Shown: one piece after another, positions 9,280 to 17,637 of the stretch
Layout of the letters: each line of letters starts with the position of its first letter
Numbering within the stretch: the first letter of the stretch is position 1
Assembly: GCF_004571075.1 (NCBI RefSeq)
Contig: NZ_SPQP01000015.1
Location: 19,103-83,102 of the forward strand
From: Blastococcus sp. TF02A-35
GTDB lineage: Bacteria; Actinomycetota; Actinomycetes; Mycobacteriales; Geodermatophilaceae
Length of the DNA stretch: 64,000 nt
Direction: 5' to 3'
Made by a program: the position numbers and the translations under genes
Notes under the pieces: model-generated
Databases searched by the model: none
Seen by the model: the letters and a program-made list of their open reading frames with translations, nothing else
What the model was told of the DNA's origin: nothing

Positions 9280-9855
9280 TCAGGACTCGACGCCCGCCTC
9301 GTCCTCCGACGGCGCCAGCGCGCCGTTCTGGATCGCGTCGTAGACGAACTGCAGCACGTCGGACCCGGCGACCGTCGTCATGGTGAGCGCGGCCAGCCGC
9401 GTGGCGCGCGGCGCGGTGACGTAGCCGAACACGAAGGCGGTGCCCACCCACTGGGCGAGGCAGAAGGGGCAGGTCAGCAGCTCCCCCACCGCGTGCTTCA
9501 CGCCCCCGTGCTCGCGGACCTCCTCGGCCACCTCGGCGTGCCCCGAGGGGCCCTCGAACTTCACGAACGGCGCCCGGACCGGCGCGGTGACCGGGTCCTT
9601 GGCGATCCGCCGGGCCAGCCGGAAGGTGGCGACGGTCAGCAGGGCCGCGTCCCCGAGCGGGATCCGCTCCGGCAGCTGCTTCCCCGAGGCGCGCACCGCC
9701 GCGGCGCCCCCGGCGACCAGGCTCACGTAGACCCCCATCGCGCCGAGGTCACCGGCCAGCGGACGCGCCTCCCCCTGCGTGTACTCGCGCTTCTGGGTCC
9801 GCGCCCACCGGCGGATCGGTGCCCCGACCCGCTGCACCTCGTCTGCGAAAGCCAT
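9280..9855 (-). CDS. DUF1360 family membrane protein
   Basis: A 191-residue protein. A short amphipathic N-terminus (K-R-E-Y-T-Q-G-E) is followed by a hydrophobic segment around residues 42-52, and near residue 130 comes the invariant T-C-P-F-C-L-A-Q-W motif with a following membrane helix, the mark of DUF1360 (PF07098). The C-P-F-C pair could be redox active or bind metal, but no function is established. It is transcribed away from the DUF5709 gene, with 188 bases between the starts in which I see no clear motif. Confidence 0.8.
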   Translation of the reverse strand: MAFADEVQRVGAPIRRWARTQKREYTQGEARPLAGDLGAMGVYVSLVAGGAAAVRASGKQLPERIPLGDAALLTVATFRLARRIAKDPVTAPVRAPFVKFEGPSGHAEVAEEVREHGGVKHAVGELLTCPFCLAQWVGTAFVFGYVTAPRATRLAALTMTTVAGSDVLQFVYDAIQNGALAPSEDEAGVES

Positions 9856-10043
9856 GGCCCCCCGCTACCCCGCGATCCCCCGGCCATGCCCGGGAACACG
9901 GTGGGGTGCCGCGACGCACACCGGCGCATGGCCGCCGGGCACCCGGGTAGGGCGGAGGTCCGACCGGTCCGCCGACCGGCTCCGGCGTCCACCGACGCCA
10001 CGACGCACACCGCGCGCACGCCGCGCAGAGACGGAGGCACCGC

Positions 10044-10457
10044 ATGACGCAGCCCGAGGGCCAGACCGCGCGCGACGTCTTCCCCGAGGACGAGGGCATC
10101 CCCGAGGTCGCCCAGGACGACTCGCCCACCCTGCAGACCGCCGAGGACCCGCAGTTCGAGCCGCTCCCTGGCGAGCGGCCCGGCGCGAGCGTCGACTTCG
10201 GCACCACCGCCTTCGAGCAGTCCGAGGGCGAGTCCCTGACCGGCCGCCTGGACCGCGAGCTACCCGACGACGCGCTGGACGTGCGCCCGGCCGAGGACCC
10301 CAACCGCGCCGACGCGCAGCTGGAGCAGGACACCTCCACGACGCCGTTCAGCGACTCCGGGACCAACCGCACGGCCGACGACGTCGAGGCGACCGCCGAC
10401 GTCCCCGTGGGCGGCGAGGGTCCCGAGGAGGCCGCGGTGCACATCACCGACGGCTGA
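10044..10457 (+). CDS. DUF5709 family acidic protein
   Basis: A 137-residue, strongly acidic protein, probably intrinsically disordered. The conserved part is E-G-E-S-L-T-G-R-L-D-R-E-L-P-D around residue 65, followed by R-P-A-E-D-P, which I recognise from actinobacterial DUF5709 proteins, often linked to osmotic or general stress. The ATG follows GACGGAGGCACCGC. No partner is encoded beside it, although a STAS anti-sigma antagonist follows 264 bases later on the same strand. Function unknown. Confidence 0.75.
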   Translation: MTQPEGQTARDVFPEDEGIPEVAQDDSPTLQTAEDPQFEPLPGERPGASVDFGTTAFEQSEGESLTGRLDRELPDDALDVRPAEDPNRADAQLEQDTSTTPFSDSGTNRTADDVEATADVPVGGEGPEEAAVHITDG

Positions 10458-10721
10458 CCGCCGGCCCCGGTTCCTCCCGCCGACCCGCTCCCCGGCCACA
10501 CCCCCTCGGGTGTCTCCCGGGGGGCGGGTTGGCGCGGTCGCGGTCGGTTGTCTACGTTGGGTCAGCGGTTCAGCAGGTAGCCGCGCCGTGCCGGACCGGA
10601 CGTCCGGCACTCCACACGTTCGACCACCGGCGCACCGGGGACCTCCGAGCCCCCGGCGCGCACAGCGGTAGATTGTCCGGGCGGTCCGCCGTCCGGGTGC
10701 CGCCGAGAGGAGCCACTGTCC

Positions 10722-11114
10722 GTGACCACTTCCGACTTGCCCGCCGAGGGGCAGCCCGACGTGTCGACCGAGGGCACGGAGGCCCCCTTCGACGACGTGA
10801 TCACGCTCTCGACCTCCACCGGTGAGGACGGCGCGGTCACGGTCACGGTCGTCGGCGAGGTGGACACCTTCACCGCGCCCGTGCTGCGCTCCACGCTGGA
10901 CAGCCAGCTCGAGCAGTCCCCGAGCGAGCTGGTCATCGACCTGTCGGGCGTGCAGTTCCTGGGCTCGGCCGGCCTGGCCGTGCTGGTGGAGACGCAGAAG
11001 TCCGCCCGCAGCCGCGAGGTCGCCCTGCGGCTCATCGCCACGACGCGCGCCGTCACCCGGCCGCTCGAGGTCACCGGTCTGATCGACCTGTTCACGATCG
11101 CCGACGCTCGCTGA
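10722..11114 (+). CDS. STAS-domain anti-sigma factor antagonist (RsbV/BldG-like)
   Basis: A 130-residue single STAS domain behind an acidic 25-residue leader. The phosphorylatable serine is Ser82 in F-L-G-S-A-G-L-A-V-L, with the usual V-I-D-L-S-G-V strand before it. The family works by partner switching: unphosphorylated antagonist binds an RsbW-type kinase and frees a SigF/SigB-type sigma factor. Both an RsbW-like kinase and such a sigma factor are encoded 3.6 kb further on, which makes them candidate partners. The GTG start is preceded by AGAGGAG. A TAGATT box near 10669 could be its -10 element. A strong terminator follows. Confidence 0.9.
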   Translation: MTTSDLPAEGQPDVSTEGTEAPFDDVITLSTSTGEDGAVTVTVVGEVDTFTAPVLRSTLDSQLEQSPSELVIDLSGVQFLGSAGLAVLVETQKSARSREVALRLIATTRAVTRPLEVTGLIDLFTIADAR

Positions 11115-11122
11115 CGTCGCGC

Positions 11123-11168
11123 ACGACGAGGGGCCCCGCCGGATCCGTCCGGCGGGGCCCCTCGTCGT
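11123..11168. terminator. Bidirectional terminator hairpin
   Basis: Two 21-base perfect arms (ACGACGAGGGGCCCCGCC inward, and its complement) around TCCG lie between the STAS gene and the convergent topoisomerase gene. Confidence 0.88.
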
Positions 11169-11181
11169 CGTGGGCCGGCCG

Positions 11182-12207
11182 CTAGGCCGAGAGCAGCTGG
11201 CAGACGGCCTGCTCCAGCACCTTCTGGGTGTCGCGGTCGGCCATGCCGCCGGAGGACAGCGCCTCGTCGGCGGCCCGTAGCGCCTGGGCGACCGTCTCGC
11301 CGTGCTCGAACCGGTCGACCACCCGCGGGTCGACGTAGCTGGCCTTGCACACCGCCGGGGTGTTCCCCAGCTGCTCGCTGACCTGCTTGTAGGCGGCGCT
11401 GACGACCTTCTTGCGGGCCGTCTTCGTCGCCGGCGGCGGTGCCTCGGCGAGCGCAGCGGCCATGAGCACGGTCGCCGTCCAGGTGCGGAAGTCCTTCGCC
11501 GTGATCTCCGCGCCGCTGATCTCCTTGAGGTAGGCGTTGATCTCCGCGCTCGTGACGTCCCGCCACTCACCGTCCTCGGTCTGGTAGGCCAGCAGGTCCT
11601 CCCCCGCGTCGGCGGGCCGCTCCAGGAGCTGCCGGACGACGGTGGCCACCGGCCGGTCGGTGATCTCCACCTCGCGGTCGATGCCGCCCTTGGCGGTGTA
11701 GGAGTAGAAGGTCCGCTCGCCCCGGACCGACACGTGCGCCCGCTTCAGCGTCGCCAGCCCGTAGGTGCCGTTCTCCTCCTCGTACTGCTCGCTGCCGATG
11801 CGGAAGGCACCGAGGTCCAGCAGCCGGATGGCGGTGGCCAGCACGCGGTCCCGGTTCAGCCCGCGCGTGCGCAGGCCGGCCTTCACCGCGTCGCGCACGT
11901 CGGGCAGCTGTCGGGCGATGTCCAGCACCCGCTCGTGCTTCTCGGCGTCCCGCCGCGCCCGCCACTGGTCGTGGTACCGGTACTGGCGGCGCCCGGCGGC
12001 GTCGACGCCGGTGGCCTGGATGTGGCCGTTGGGCCAGGGGCAGATCCAGACGTCCTTCCACGCCGGTGGGATCGCCAGGCCGCGGATGCGGTCGAGCCGC
12101 TCGTCGTCCTTGACCAGCGAGCCGTCGAGGTCGTAGTAGGCGAAGCCGCGCCCGGCGCGCCGCCGTCGGTAGCCGGGGCCGTGCACGTCGCTCCGCCGCA
12201 GTCTCAC
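11182..12207 (-). CDS. DNA topoisomerase IB (poxvirus type)
   Basis: A 341-residue type IB topoisomerase, which relaxes supercoils through a 3'-phosphotyrosyl nick. The N-terminal R-L-R-R-S-D ... R-R-R-A-G-R-G-F-A-Y-Y segment and P-P-A-W-K-D-V-W-I-C-P are typical. The catalytic core has R-x-L-D-L-G-A-F-R-I-G, K-D-F-R-T-W, and the nucleophile tyrosine in C-K-A-S-Y-V-D-P. I chose the GTG at 12207, which gives the family's usual start; an in-frame TTG at 12240 would add 11 residues. Ribosome sites are weak for both. It stands alone between stress-signalling genes. Confidence 0.93.
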   Translation of the reverse strand: MRLRRSDVHGPGYRRRRAGRGFAYYDLDGSLVKDDERLDRIRGLAIPPAWKDVWICPWPNGHIQATGVDAAGRRQYRYHDQWRARRDAEKHERVLDIARQLPDVRDAVKAGLRTRGLNRDRVLATAIRLLDLGAFRIGSEQYEEENGTYGLATLKRAHVSVRGERTFYSYTAKGGIDREVEITDRPVATVVRQLLERPADAGEDLLAYQTEDGEWRDVTSAEINAYLKEISGAEITAKDFRTWTATVLMAAALAEAPPPATKTARKKVVSAAYKQVSEQLGNTPAVCKASYVDPRVVDRFEHGETVAQALRAADEALSSGGMADRDTQKVLEQAVCQLLSA

Positions 12208-12265
12208 GGGCGGTGGATGGGCACCGGGGGCGTTCCGCAAACGCCCGGGTACCGACCGTCACACG

Positions 12266-14095
12266 TCAGCGCAGGTCGACCAGGCCGTCCAGGCCGCTGA
12301 TCTCCAGCACGTGCCGGGTCACCCCGCCGGCCGGCGCGCGCACCACGAGGCGCCAGCCCTCGTCCCGCGCGATCCGCGCCATCGCGAGGACGACCCGCAC
12401 CGCGGCGCTGCTGAACAGCGTGACGCCGGTCAGGTCCAGCTCCATCGGGGCGGCCCCGCCGTGGCTGGCCTCCAGCAGGCGGATGCGCAGCTGCTCGGCG
12501 CACAGGCTGTCGACCGGGCCGCGGGCGTGCACGACCGGCCGGTCCCCCTCGCGGTCGACCACGACGTCGACGCTCTCGGCCGCACGCGGCTGGTCCAGGT
12601 CGGCGTCGGGCGCCTGCCGCAGCCGGAAGCTCAGCGTGACGGTCGTGCCGTGGTCCTCCACCAGCGTCACGCCGTCGACGAGCTGCCGCATGATCAGCAG
12701 GCCGCGCCCGCGGTCCCCGGGGTCGCGGTCCGGGGGGCGCCAGGTGCCCTCGTCGTGCACCGTCACGGTCAGCACGCCGTCGACGTCGACCTGGGCGGTC
12801 ACCGACATCGGACCGGGCTCGGTGCCGGCGTAGGCGTGCTCGGCGGCGTTGGCGCAGGCCTCGCCGACGGCGACCATCACGCCCACGCGGTCCTGCTCGC
12901 CCATGCCCAGCGCGGTCAGCCAGGCGTTGAGCCGCCGGCGCACGCCGGGCAGCGCCTGGGGCACCGCGGTGAGGTCGAGCCGGAACGCCTCCTGGGTGGT
13001 CGCCCGGCGGTGGGCCACCAGGACGGCGACGTCGTCCAGCCACCCGTGCGGGCGCCGCACCCCGTCGGCGATCGCGTCGGCCAGGGAGGTCGCGGCGTCC
13101 GCGTCGTGCTCGTCCAGCCGGGCCAGGACCTGGCGGGAGACCTCGCCCAGCCGGTCCAGCGCCTCCGTGGGCCGCTCGTCGCTGCCGGCGACGGCGCCGT
13201 TGGAGAAGAGGACCAGCGTCGCACCGTGGGCCAGCACGTCCTCGTGCACGGGCGTGGGGACGCCGGGCACGCTGCCGAGCGGGGGCCTCGGGGTCACCTC
13301 CAGCCAGCGGCGCCCGCCGCCCGCGGCGACGACGAGGGGTGCGGGGTGCCCGGCCGCGGCGTAGACCAGCCGACCGCTGGCCGCGTCCAGGACGCCGTAG
13401 AAGACCGAGGTGCCCTCGACGTCCTCCATGTCGGCGGCGAACGCGTCGAGGGTGGCCAGCACCGCCGAGGGCTCGCTCTCGTGCAGCAGCGTGGAGCGCA
13501 GGGCGCCGCGGAGCCGGCTCATCGCCCCGGCGGCCGCCACCCCGTGCCCGACGGCGTCACCGACGACGAGCGCCAGCCGCCCCTTGCCGAGGGGCACCGC
13601 GTCGTACCAGTCACCACCGGCCACGGAGGCGTCCGTGGCGCGGTGGTAGCTCCCGGACAGCCGCAGGTCCGGCAGCATCGGCAGCGACGGCGGGAGCAGC
13701 GCCAGCTGCGCGCGCTGGAGGTCGTCGGCCGCCTCGCCGTCGACCTCCTCCAGCACCAGGATGGCGGCCGGCTCGCCGCCCACCTCGAGCGGCCGTGCGG
13801 TGGCCATCGTCTGCGGCCCCCCGGCCCCCATCGCGCCCAGCACCGTCTCCGCCCGGCCGCTGCGCAGCGCGGCCGCGACGGTGTCGGCCACCGGCCGGCC
13901 CGAGATCTCCGGCAGCCCGCCTCCGCCGTCCTCCAGCTCGCGTGCCCGGGCGTTGCGCCACAGCGGCTCCGCGGTGCCGGCGCGGAGGAAGAAGATGGCC
14001 TGGGGTGCCGCCTCCAGGGCGGCGACGAGCACGGCGGAGCCCTCGTCCAGGGTGGTGTCCGAGGGGGGTGGCAGACTGCCGGAACTGGCGCTCAT
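12266..14095 (-). CDS. PP2C phosphatase / HATPase / STAS fusion (RsbU-RsbW-RsbV in one chain)
   Basis: A 609-residue regulator with four modules: a PAS-like sensor (about 20-125), a SpoIIE/RsbU PP2C phosphatase (about 135-345) with metal-binding G-G-D-W-Y-D and V-G-D-A-V-G-H-G, an RsbW-type histidine-kinase-like ATPase (about 365-490) with the N-box G-E-A-C-A-N-A-A-E-H, and a C-terminal STAS domain (about 510-605) with L-F-S-S-A-A-V. It therefore carries phosphatase, kinase and antagonist activities in cis. It is divergent from the rsbW-sigF pair, pointing to control of that sigma factor, with the PAS part as signal input. The start at 14095 has no clear ribosome site. It reads against the topoisomerase gene only by a 58-base gap on the same strand. 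Confidence 0.9.
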   Translation of the reverse strand: MSASSGSLPPPSDTTLDEGSAVLVAALEAAPQAIFFLRAGTAEPLWRNARARELEDGGGGLPEISGRPVADTVAAALRSGRAETVLGAMGAGGPQTMATARPLEVGGEPAAILVLEEVDGEAADDLQRAQLALLPPSLPMLPDLRLSGSYHRATDASVAGGDWYDAVPLGKGRLALVVGDAVGHGVAAAGAMSRLRGALRSTLLHESEPSAVLATLDAFAADMEDVEGTSVFYGVLDAASGRLVYAAAGHPAPLVVAAGGGRRWLEVTPRPPLGSVPGVPTPVHEDVLAHGATLVLFSNGAVAGSDERPTEALDRLGEVSRQVLARLDEHDADAATSLADAIADGVRRPHGWLDDVAVLVAHRRATTQEAFRLDLTAVPQALPGVRRRLNAWLTALGMGEQDRVGVMVAVGEACANAAEHAYAGTEPGPMSVTAQVDVDGVLTVTVHDEGTWRPPDRDPGDRGRGLLIMRQLVDGVTLVEDHGTTVTLSFRLRQAPDADLDQPRAAESVDVVVDREGDRPVVHARGPVDSLCAEQLRIRLLEASHGGAAPMELDLTGVTLFSSAAVRVVLAMARIARDEGWRLVVRAPAGGVTRHVLEISGLDGLVDLR

Positions 14096-14168
14096 CACCG
14101 GCCAGGGAACAACAGGGTGGGGGGTGCGGCAACCGCGCCCCGGGGGTTCCCGCCCGTGGGCAGGGCCA

Positions 14169-14196
14169 CGTTTCCGGCCTGGTCCACGGCGGGTAT
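14169..14196 (+). promoter_or_regulatory. SigF-type promoter for rsbW-sigF
   Basis: CGTTT (-35) and GGGTAT (-10) are separated by 17 bases, close to the SigF/SigB consensus GGTTT-N15-17-GGGTA. The box is about 120 bases ahead of the rsbW-like start and would make the operon autoregulated. Positions may be off by one base. Confidence 0.65.
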
Positions 14197-14317
14197 GCAG
14201 TCTCCTTGTGCAGTGACCGGGACGACGGCCCACCCCACCGGTGGTCGGGCCCCCGAACAGGATGGACCGCCGCGGCTCGAGGGCCGAGCGCGCCGGGAAC
14301 GAAGGAGCGGACGACGG

Positions 14318-14812
14318 ATGGTCGACTCGAGGGGCACCCTCGCGCAGGACGCACGACGCCCGGAACGGCTGGAGCTGCGCGTGCCCACGACGGCCACCCA
14401 GCTGCCCGCGGTCCGGGCCATGGCCGGTGACCTGGCGATGCGCATGGACTACGACCTCGACGCCGTCGAGGACCTGCGCCTGGCCGTGGACGAGGCCTGC
14501 GCGACGCTGTCCACGATCGCCGAGGGCGACGCCCCTCTGACCGTCGTCTTCGAGACCACCCGCAGCGGGCTGCACATCGACGCCTGGGTGCCCACCGCCG
14601 ACGGCACCGAGGTGCCCACCGACGGGTTCGGCTGGGCGATCCTCGCCTCGCTCGTCGACGCCGTCGACGGGCGACGTGCCACGCAGGCCGAGGTCCCGGC
14701 GGGCAACGGCACGCCCGAGCCGGTCGCCGTCATCTCCCTGGACAAGTACCTCCCGGGCCAGAAGCCCTCCGGGGTGGGCAGCGGCGACCAGAACCTCTCG
14801 GTGGCCCGGTGA
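14318..14812 (+). CDS. rsbW: RsbW-like anti-sigma factor (serine kinase ATPase)
   Basis: A 164-residue GHKL ATPase of the RsbW/RsbT family. After a 20-residue leader come the N-box helix D-L-R-L-A-V-D-E-A-C-A-T-L (near residue 50) and, towards the C-terminus, a G-F-G-W-A-I-L segment matching the G-box region in a weakened form. Such proteins bind a SigF-type sigma factor and phosphorylate STAS antagonists. The ATG at 14318 has GAAGGAG upstream. Its stop overlaps the sigma-factor GTG by four bases (GTGA), the classical rsbW-sigF coupling. The gene symbol reflects role and position; the paralogue cannot be fixed without a tree. Confidence 0.88.
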   Translation: MVDSRGTLAQDARRPERLELRVPTTATQLPAVRAMAGDLAMRMDYDLDAVEDLRLAVDEACATLSTIAEGDAPLTVVFETTRSGLHIDAWVPTADGTEVPTDGFGWAILASLVDAVDGRRATQAEVPAGNGTPEPVAVISLDKYLPGQKPSGVGSGDQNLSVAR

Positions 14813-15741
14813 CCCCCTCGTCCGCCCCCGACTCCGTCGAGGAGCCGCTGGACGCCCCCGCGGGCGAGGACACGGAGCCGGCGGCGACGCCGGGCACGAG
14901 CACCCCCGGCGAGACCCCCGAGGGCGAGGGCCCGGAGGCCGAGGCACCCGTGGCGGAGCCCGACGCCGTCCCGATGTCGGAGAACCGGCGCCGGGCCGAG
15001 CGCACCGCGCCGCTGTTCGCCGAGCTGGCCTCGCTGGAGAAGGACGACCCGCGCCGGGAGCGGCTGCGGGAGATCCTGGTCGAGGAGCACCTGCCGCTGG
15101 TCCGGCACTTCGCCCGGCGGTTCAGCAACCGCGGCGAGCCCTTCGACGACCTGCTGCAGGTCGGCACGCTCGGCCTGATCGCCGCGATCGACCGGTTCGA
15201 CCCCACGCGCGGGGTCGAGTTCCTGTCCTTCGCCGTGCCGACCATCACCGGTGAGATCAAGCGGCACTTCCGCGACCAGGGCTGGTCGGTGCGGGTGCCG
15301 CGCCGGCTGCAGGAGCTGCACCTGTCGCTGAACTCCGCCGTGGGCGAGCTGGCCCAGAAGAACGGCCGGGCGCCGACGCCCAGCGAGCTGGCCGAGCACC
15401 TGGGCATCCCCCGCGCGGAGGTGCTGGAGGGCCTGGCGGTCGCCAACGCCTACCGGAGCAGCTCGCTGGACGAGCGGCTCTCCGGCGAGGACGACTCCCC
15501 CACCCTGGCGGCGACGCTGGGCGAGGAGGACGCCGCGCTGGAGGGCGTGGAGTACCGCGAGTCGCTGCAGCCGCTGCTGGCCACGATCCCGGCCCGCGAG
15601 CGCCGCATCCTGATCCTGCGGTTCTTCGGCAACATGACGCAGTCGCAGATCGCCGCCGACATCGGCATCTCGCAGATGCACGTGTCACGGCTGCTCAGCC
15701 AGACGCTGGCCAAGCTGCGCGAGGGCCTGCTCAAGGACTGA
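14809..15741 (+). CDS. sigF: SigF/SigB-type alternative sigma factor
   Basis: A 310-residue group 3 sigma-70 factor with regions 2 (L-V-R-H-F-A-R-R-F near residue 100, D-L-L-Q-V-G-T-L-G-L-I-A-A-I-D-R-F), 3 (V-P-R-R-L-Q-E-L) and 4 (F-F-G-N-M-T-Q-S-Q-I-A-A-D-I-G-I-S-Q-M-H). This pattern is typical of the SigF/SigB stress and development group. An extra acidic, Pro/Glu-rich N-terminus of about 55 residues precedes region 2. The GTG start lies inside the stop of the anti-sigma gene, so the two are made together. A perfect terminator follows 5 bases after the stop. Confidence 0.92.
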   Translation: MTPSSAPDSVEEPLDAPAGEDTEPAATPGTSTPGETPEGEGPEAEAPVAEPDAVPMSENRRRAERTAPLFAELASLEKDDPRRERLREILVEEHLPLVRHFARRFSNRGEPFDDLLQVGTLGLIAAIDRFDPTRGVEFLSFAVPTITGEIKRHFRDQGWSVRVPRRLQELHLSLNSAVGELAQKNGRAPTPSELAEHLGIPRAEVLEGLAVANAYRSSSLDERLSGEDDSPTLAATLGEEDAALEGVEYRESLQPLLATIPARERRILILRFFGNMTQSQIAADIGISQMHVSRLLSQTLAKLREGLLKD

Positions 15742-15746
15742 GGACA

Positions 15747-15782
15747 CGAGAGGCCGGCACCCCGCGGGGTGCCGGCCTCTCG
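15747..15782. terminator. Bidirectional terminator after sigF
   Basis: A 36-base perfect palindrome (CGAGAGGCCGGCACCCC and its complement around GC) sits between the sigma gene and the convergent SPFH gene. Confidence 0.88.
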
Positions 15783-15793
15783 TCCGCCGCGGG

Positions 15794-17014
15794 TCAGCGC
15801 GGCGGGACCTCGCCCTGGTCAGGCACGTCGAACTGCTCGCGGACGGCGGGGTCGGCGGCGGGGCCGCTCTCCCGCACCTCGGCGGTGACCTCCGACAGCG
15901 ACGGCGGGCTCGGGATGGCCGGCGCGGAGTCGGCGATGCTCGACAGCTCGATCTTCGCCTCGGGCTGGTCGGCGGCCGCCGGCACCTGCGACTCGAACCA
16001 GCTGCTGGTGTCCAGCCCGCTGCCCTTCGGGCCGCCGCCGTTGCCGTCGCCCGGCTGCACGTCCATCCAGGAGCGCCCCTCGCCGGCACCGCCGAGGTTG
16101 GCCAGGCCCTCCAGCGCCTTGCTGAACTCGCTGGGGACGATCCACATCTTGTTGGCGTCGCCCTGCGCGATCTGCGGCAGCGTCTGCAGGTACTGGTAGG
16201 CGAGCAGGCCCTGGTCGGGCTTGCCGTCGTGGATGGCCTGGAAGACCGTCTCGATCGACTTCGCCTGGCCCTGCGCTTGCAGGAACAGCGCGGCGCGCTC
16301 ACCCTCGGCGCGCAGGATCCGGCTCTGCCGCTCGGCCTCCGCCTCGAGGATCGCGGCCTGCTTGCGGCCCTCGGCGGAGAGGATGGCCGAGGCCTTCTCG
16401 CCCTCGGCCGAGGTGATGGCGGCCTGCCGCTCACCCTCGGCGGTGAGGATCATCGCCCGCTTGTCGCGGTCGGCGCGCATCTGCTTCTCCATCGAGTCCT
16501 GGATGGACAGCGGCGGGTCGATCGCCTTGATCTCCACCCGGGCGACGCGCAGGCCCCAGGGGCCGGTGGTGCCGTCGAGGACCTCGCGCAGCTGGCTGTT
16601 GATCCCGTCGCGGCCGGTCAGCGCGCCCTCGAGGTTCAGCCCACCGACGACGTTGCGCAGCGTCGTCGTGGTCAGCTGCTCCATGCCGGTGATGTAGTTC
16701 GCGATGCCGTAGACGGCCAGCCGCGGGTCGGTCACCTGGAAGTAGACGACGGTGTCGATGCCGACCTGCAGGTTGTCGGCGGTGATCACCGGCTGCGGCG
16801 GGAACGAGATGACCTGCTCGCGCAGGTCGATGGTGGCGCGCACCCGGTCGATGAACGGCACCAGGATCGACAGGCCGGGCGAGAGGGTGCGGCTGTAGCG
16901 CCCCAGCCGCTCCACGACCTTGGCCTGCGCCTGCGGAACGATGGTCACGCTCTTGGCGAGCAGGACGATCACCAGGATGGCGATGACGAGCAGTGCGATG
17001 AGCGCCGGTTCCAC
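15794..17014 (-). CDS. SPFH/band-7 (stomatin-like, QmcA type) membrane protein
   Basis: A 406-residue protein with one N-terminal membrane helix (about residues 3-22), a band-7/SPFH domain (about 25-190: V-V-E-R-L-G-R-Y ... R-E-Q-V-I-S-F-P-P-Q), an Ala/Glu-rich coiled coil made of repeated A-E-G-E-R/K units (about 185-270), and a low-complexity tail. SPFH proteins form large rings on membrane microdomains and help membrane-protease and stress functions. The GTG at 17014 has AAGGGAG upstream. The NfeD-like gene lies 76 bases upstream on the same strand; stomatin/NfeD pairing is conserved and supports a joint membrane role. Confidence 0.9.
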   Translation of the reverse strand: MEPALIALLVIAILVIVLLAKSVTIVPQAQAKVVERLGRYSRTLSPGLSILVPFIDRVRATIDLREQVISFPPQPVITADNLQVGIDTVVYFQVTDPRLAVYGIANYITGMEQLTTTTLRNVVGGLNLEGALTGRDGINSQLREVLDGTTGPWGLRVARVEIKAIDPPLSIQDSMEKQMRADRDKRAMILTAEGERQAAITSAEGEKASAILSAEGRKQAAILEAEAERQSRILRAEGERAALFLQAQGQAKSIETVFQAIHDGKPDQGLLAYQYLQTLPQIAQGDANKMWIVPSEFSKALEGLANLGGAGEGRSWMDVQPGDGNGGGPKGSGLDTSSWFESQVPAAADQPEAKIELSSIADSAPAIPSPPSLSEVTAEVRESGPAADPAVREQFDVPDQGEVPPR

Positions 17015-17090
17015 GGCTGGCTCCCTTCCTCGGGGGTCGGTGCAGATCCTGCCCGGCCCGGTCCGCCGGGTCTGCACCCCGGCGAGTTCT

Positions 17091-17528
17091 TCACTCCAGC
17101 GCGTCGCCGACGATCGCCGTCGCCCCGTCGACCTGCAGGATCCGCACGGTCGCCCCGACCGGGAAGGCCTCGCCGGAGTGCTGGCTGCGCGCGGTCCACT
17201 CGTCGGCGCCCAGGCGGATCCGCCCGCCCGCGACGTCGACGGCCCGGCTGACCTGCGCGGTGCGGCCGATGAGGGTGTCGGTGCCGTCGAGCTGCAGCGG
17301 CGTCCTGCTCTCCAGGTGCCGCTTGGCCAGCGGGCGGACGCCGCCGAGCAGCAGCCCCGAGACGGCGATGAACGCCACCACCTGCAGGACCGCGCCACCA
17401 CCCGCCAGCGCGGCGGCCATGCCGCCCAGCGCGCCGCCGGCGAGCATGAGCAGCACCAGGTCCAGCGTCAGCACCTCGCCGACGGCGAGCGCGACGGCAC
17501 CGATCAGCCAGATCACCCAGGCAGCCAT
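17091..17528 (-). CDS. NfeD-like membrane protein
   Basis: A 145-residue protein with three membrane segments in the first 70 residues (W-V-I-W-L-I-G-A-V-A-L-A-V-G-E is the NfeD hallmark) and a C-terminal soluble OB-fold beta barrel (about 80-145, starting G-T-D-T-L-I-G-R-T-A-Q-V). It is the short, protease-less NfeD form (NfeD1b). It precedes the SPFH gene in the same orientation, and the two products are expected to interact at the membrane. Confidence 0.88.
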   Translation of the reverse strand: MAAWVIWLIGAVALAVGEVLTLDLVLLMLAGGALGGMAAALAGGGAVLQVVAFIAVSGLLLGGVRPLAKRHLESRTPLQLDGTDTLIGRTAQVSRAVDVAGGRIRLGADEWTARSQHSGEAFPVGATVRILQVDGATAIVGDALE

Positions 17529-17637
17529 GGCGGGAGTCTGGCAGAAGCGTGGGCCTCGTCTCACCCACCGCGCCCGAGCTGGGGAGACGTCGGAGGGCGC
17601 CGTCCCGGTCCCTGAGCGCCTCCGTAGCCTCGCTGCC

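Noticed and set aside
9856..10043. Small gene between DUF1360 and DUF5709
   Set aside because: No frame with a start, ribosome site and coding-type composition; best read as a divergent promoter.
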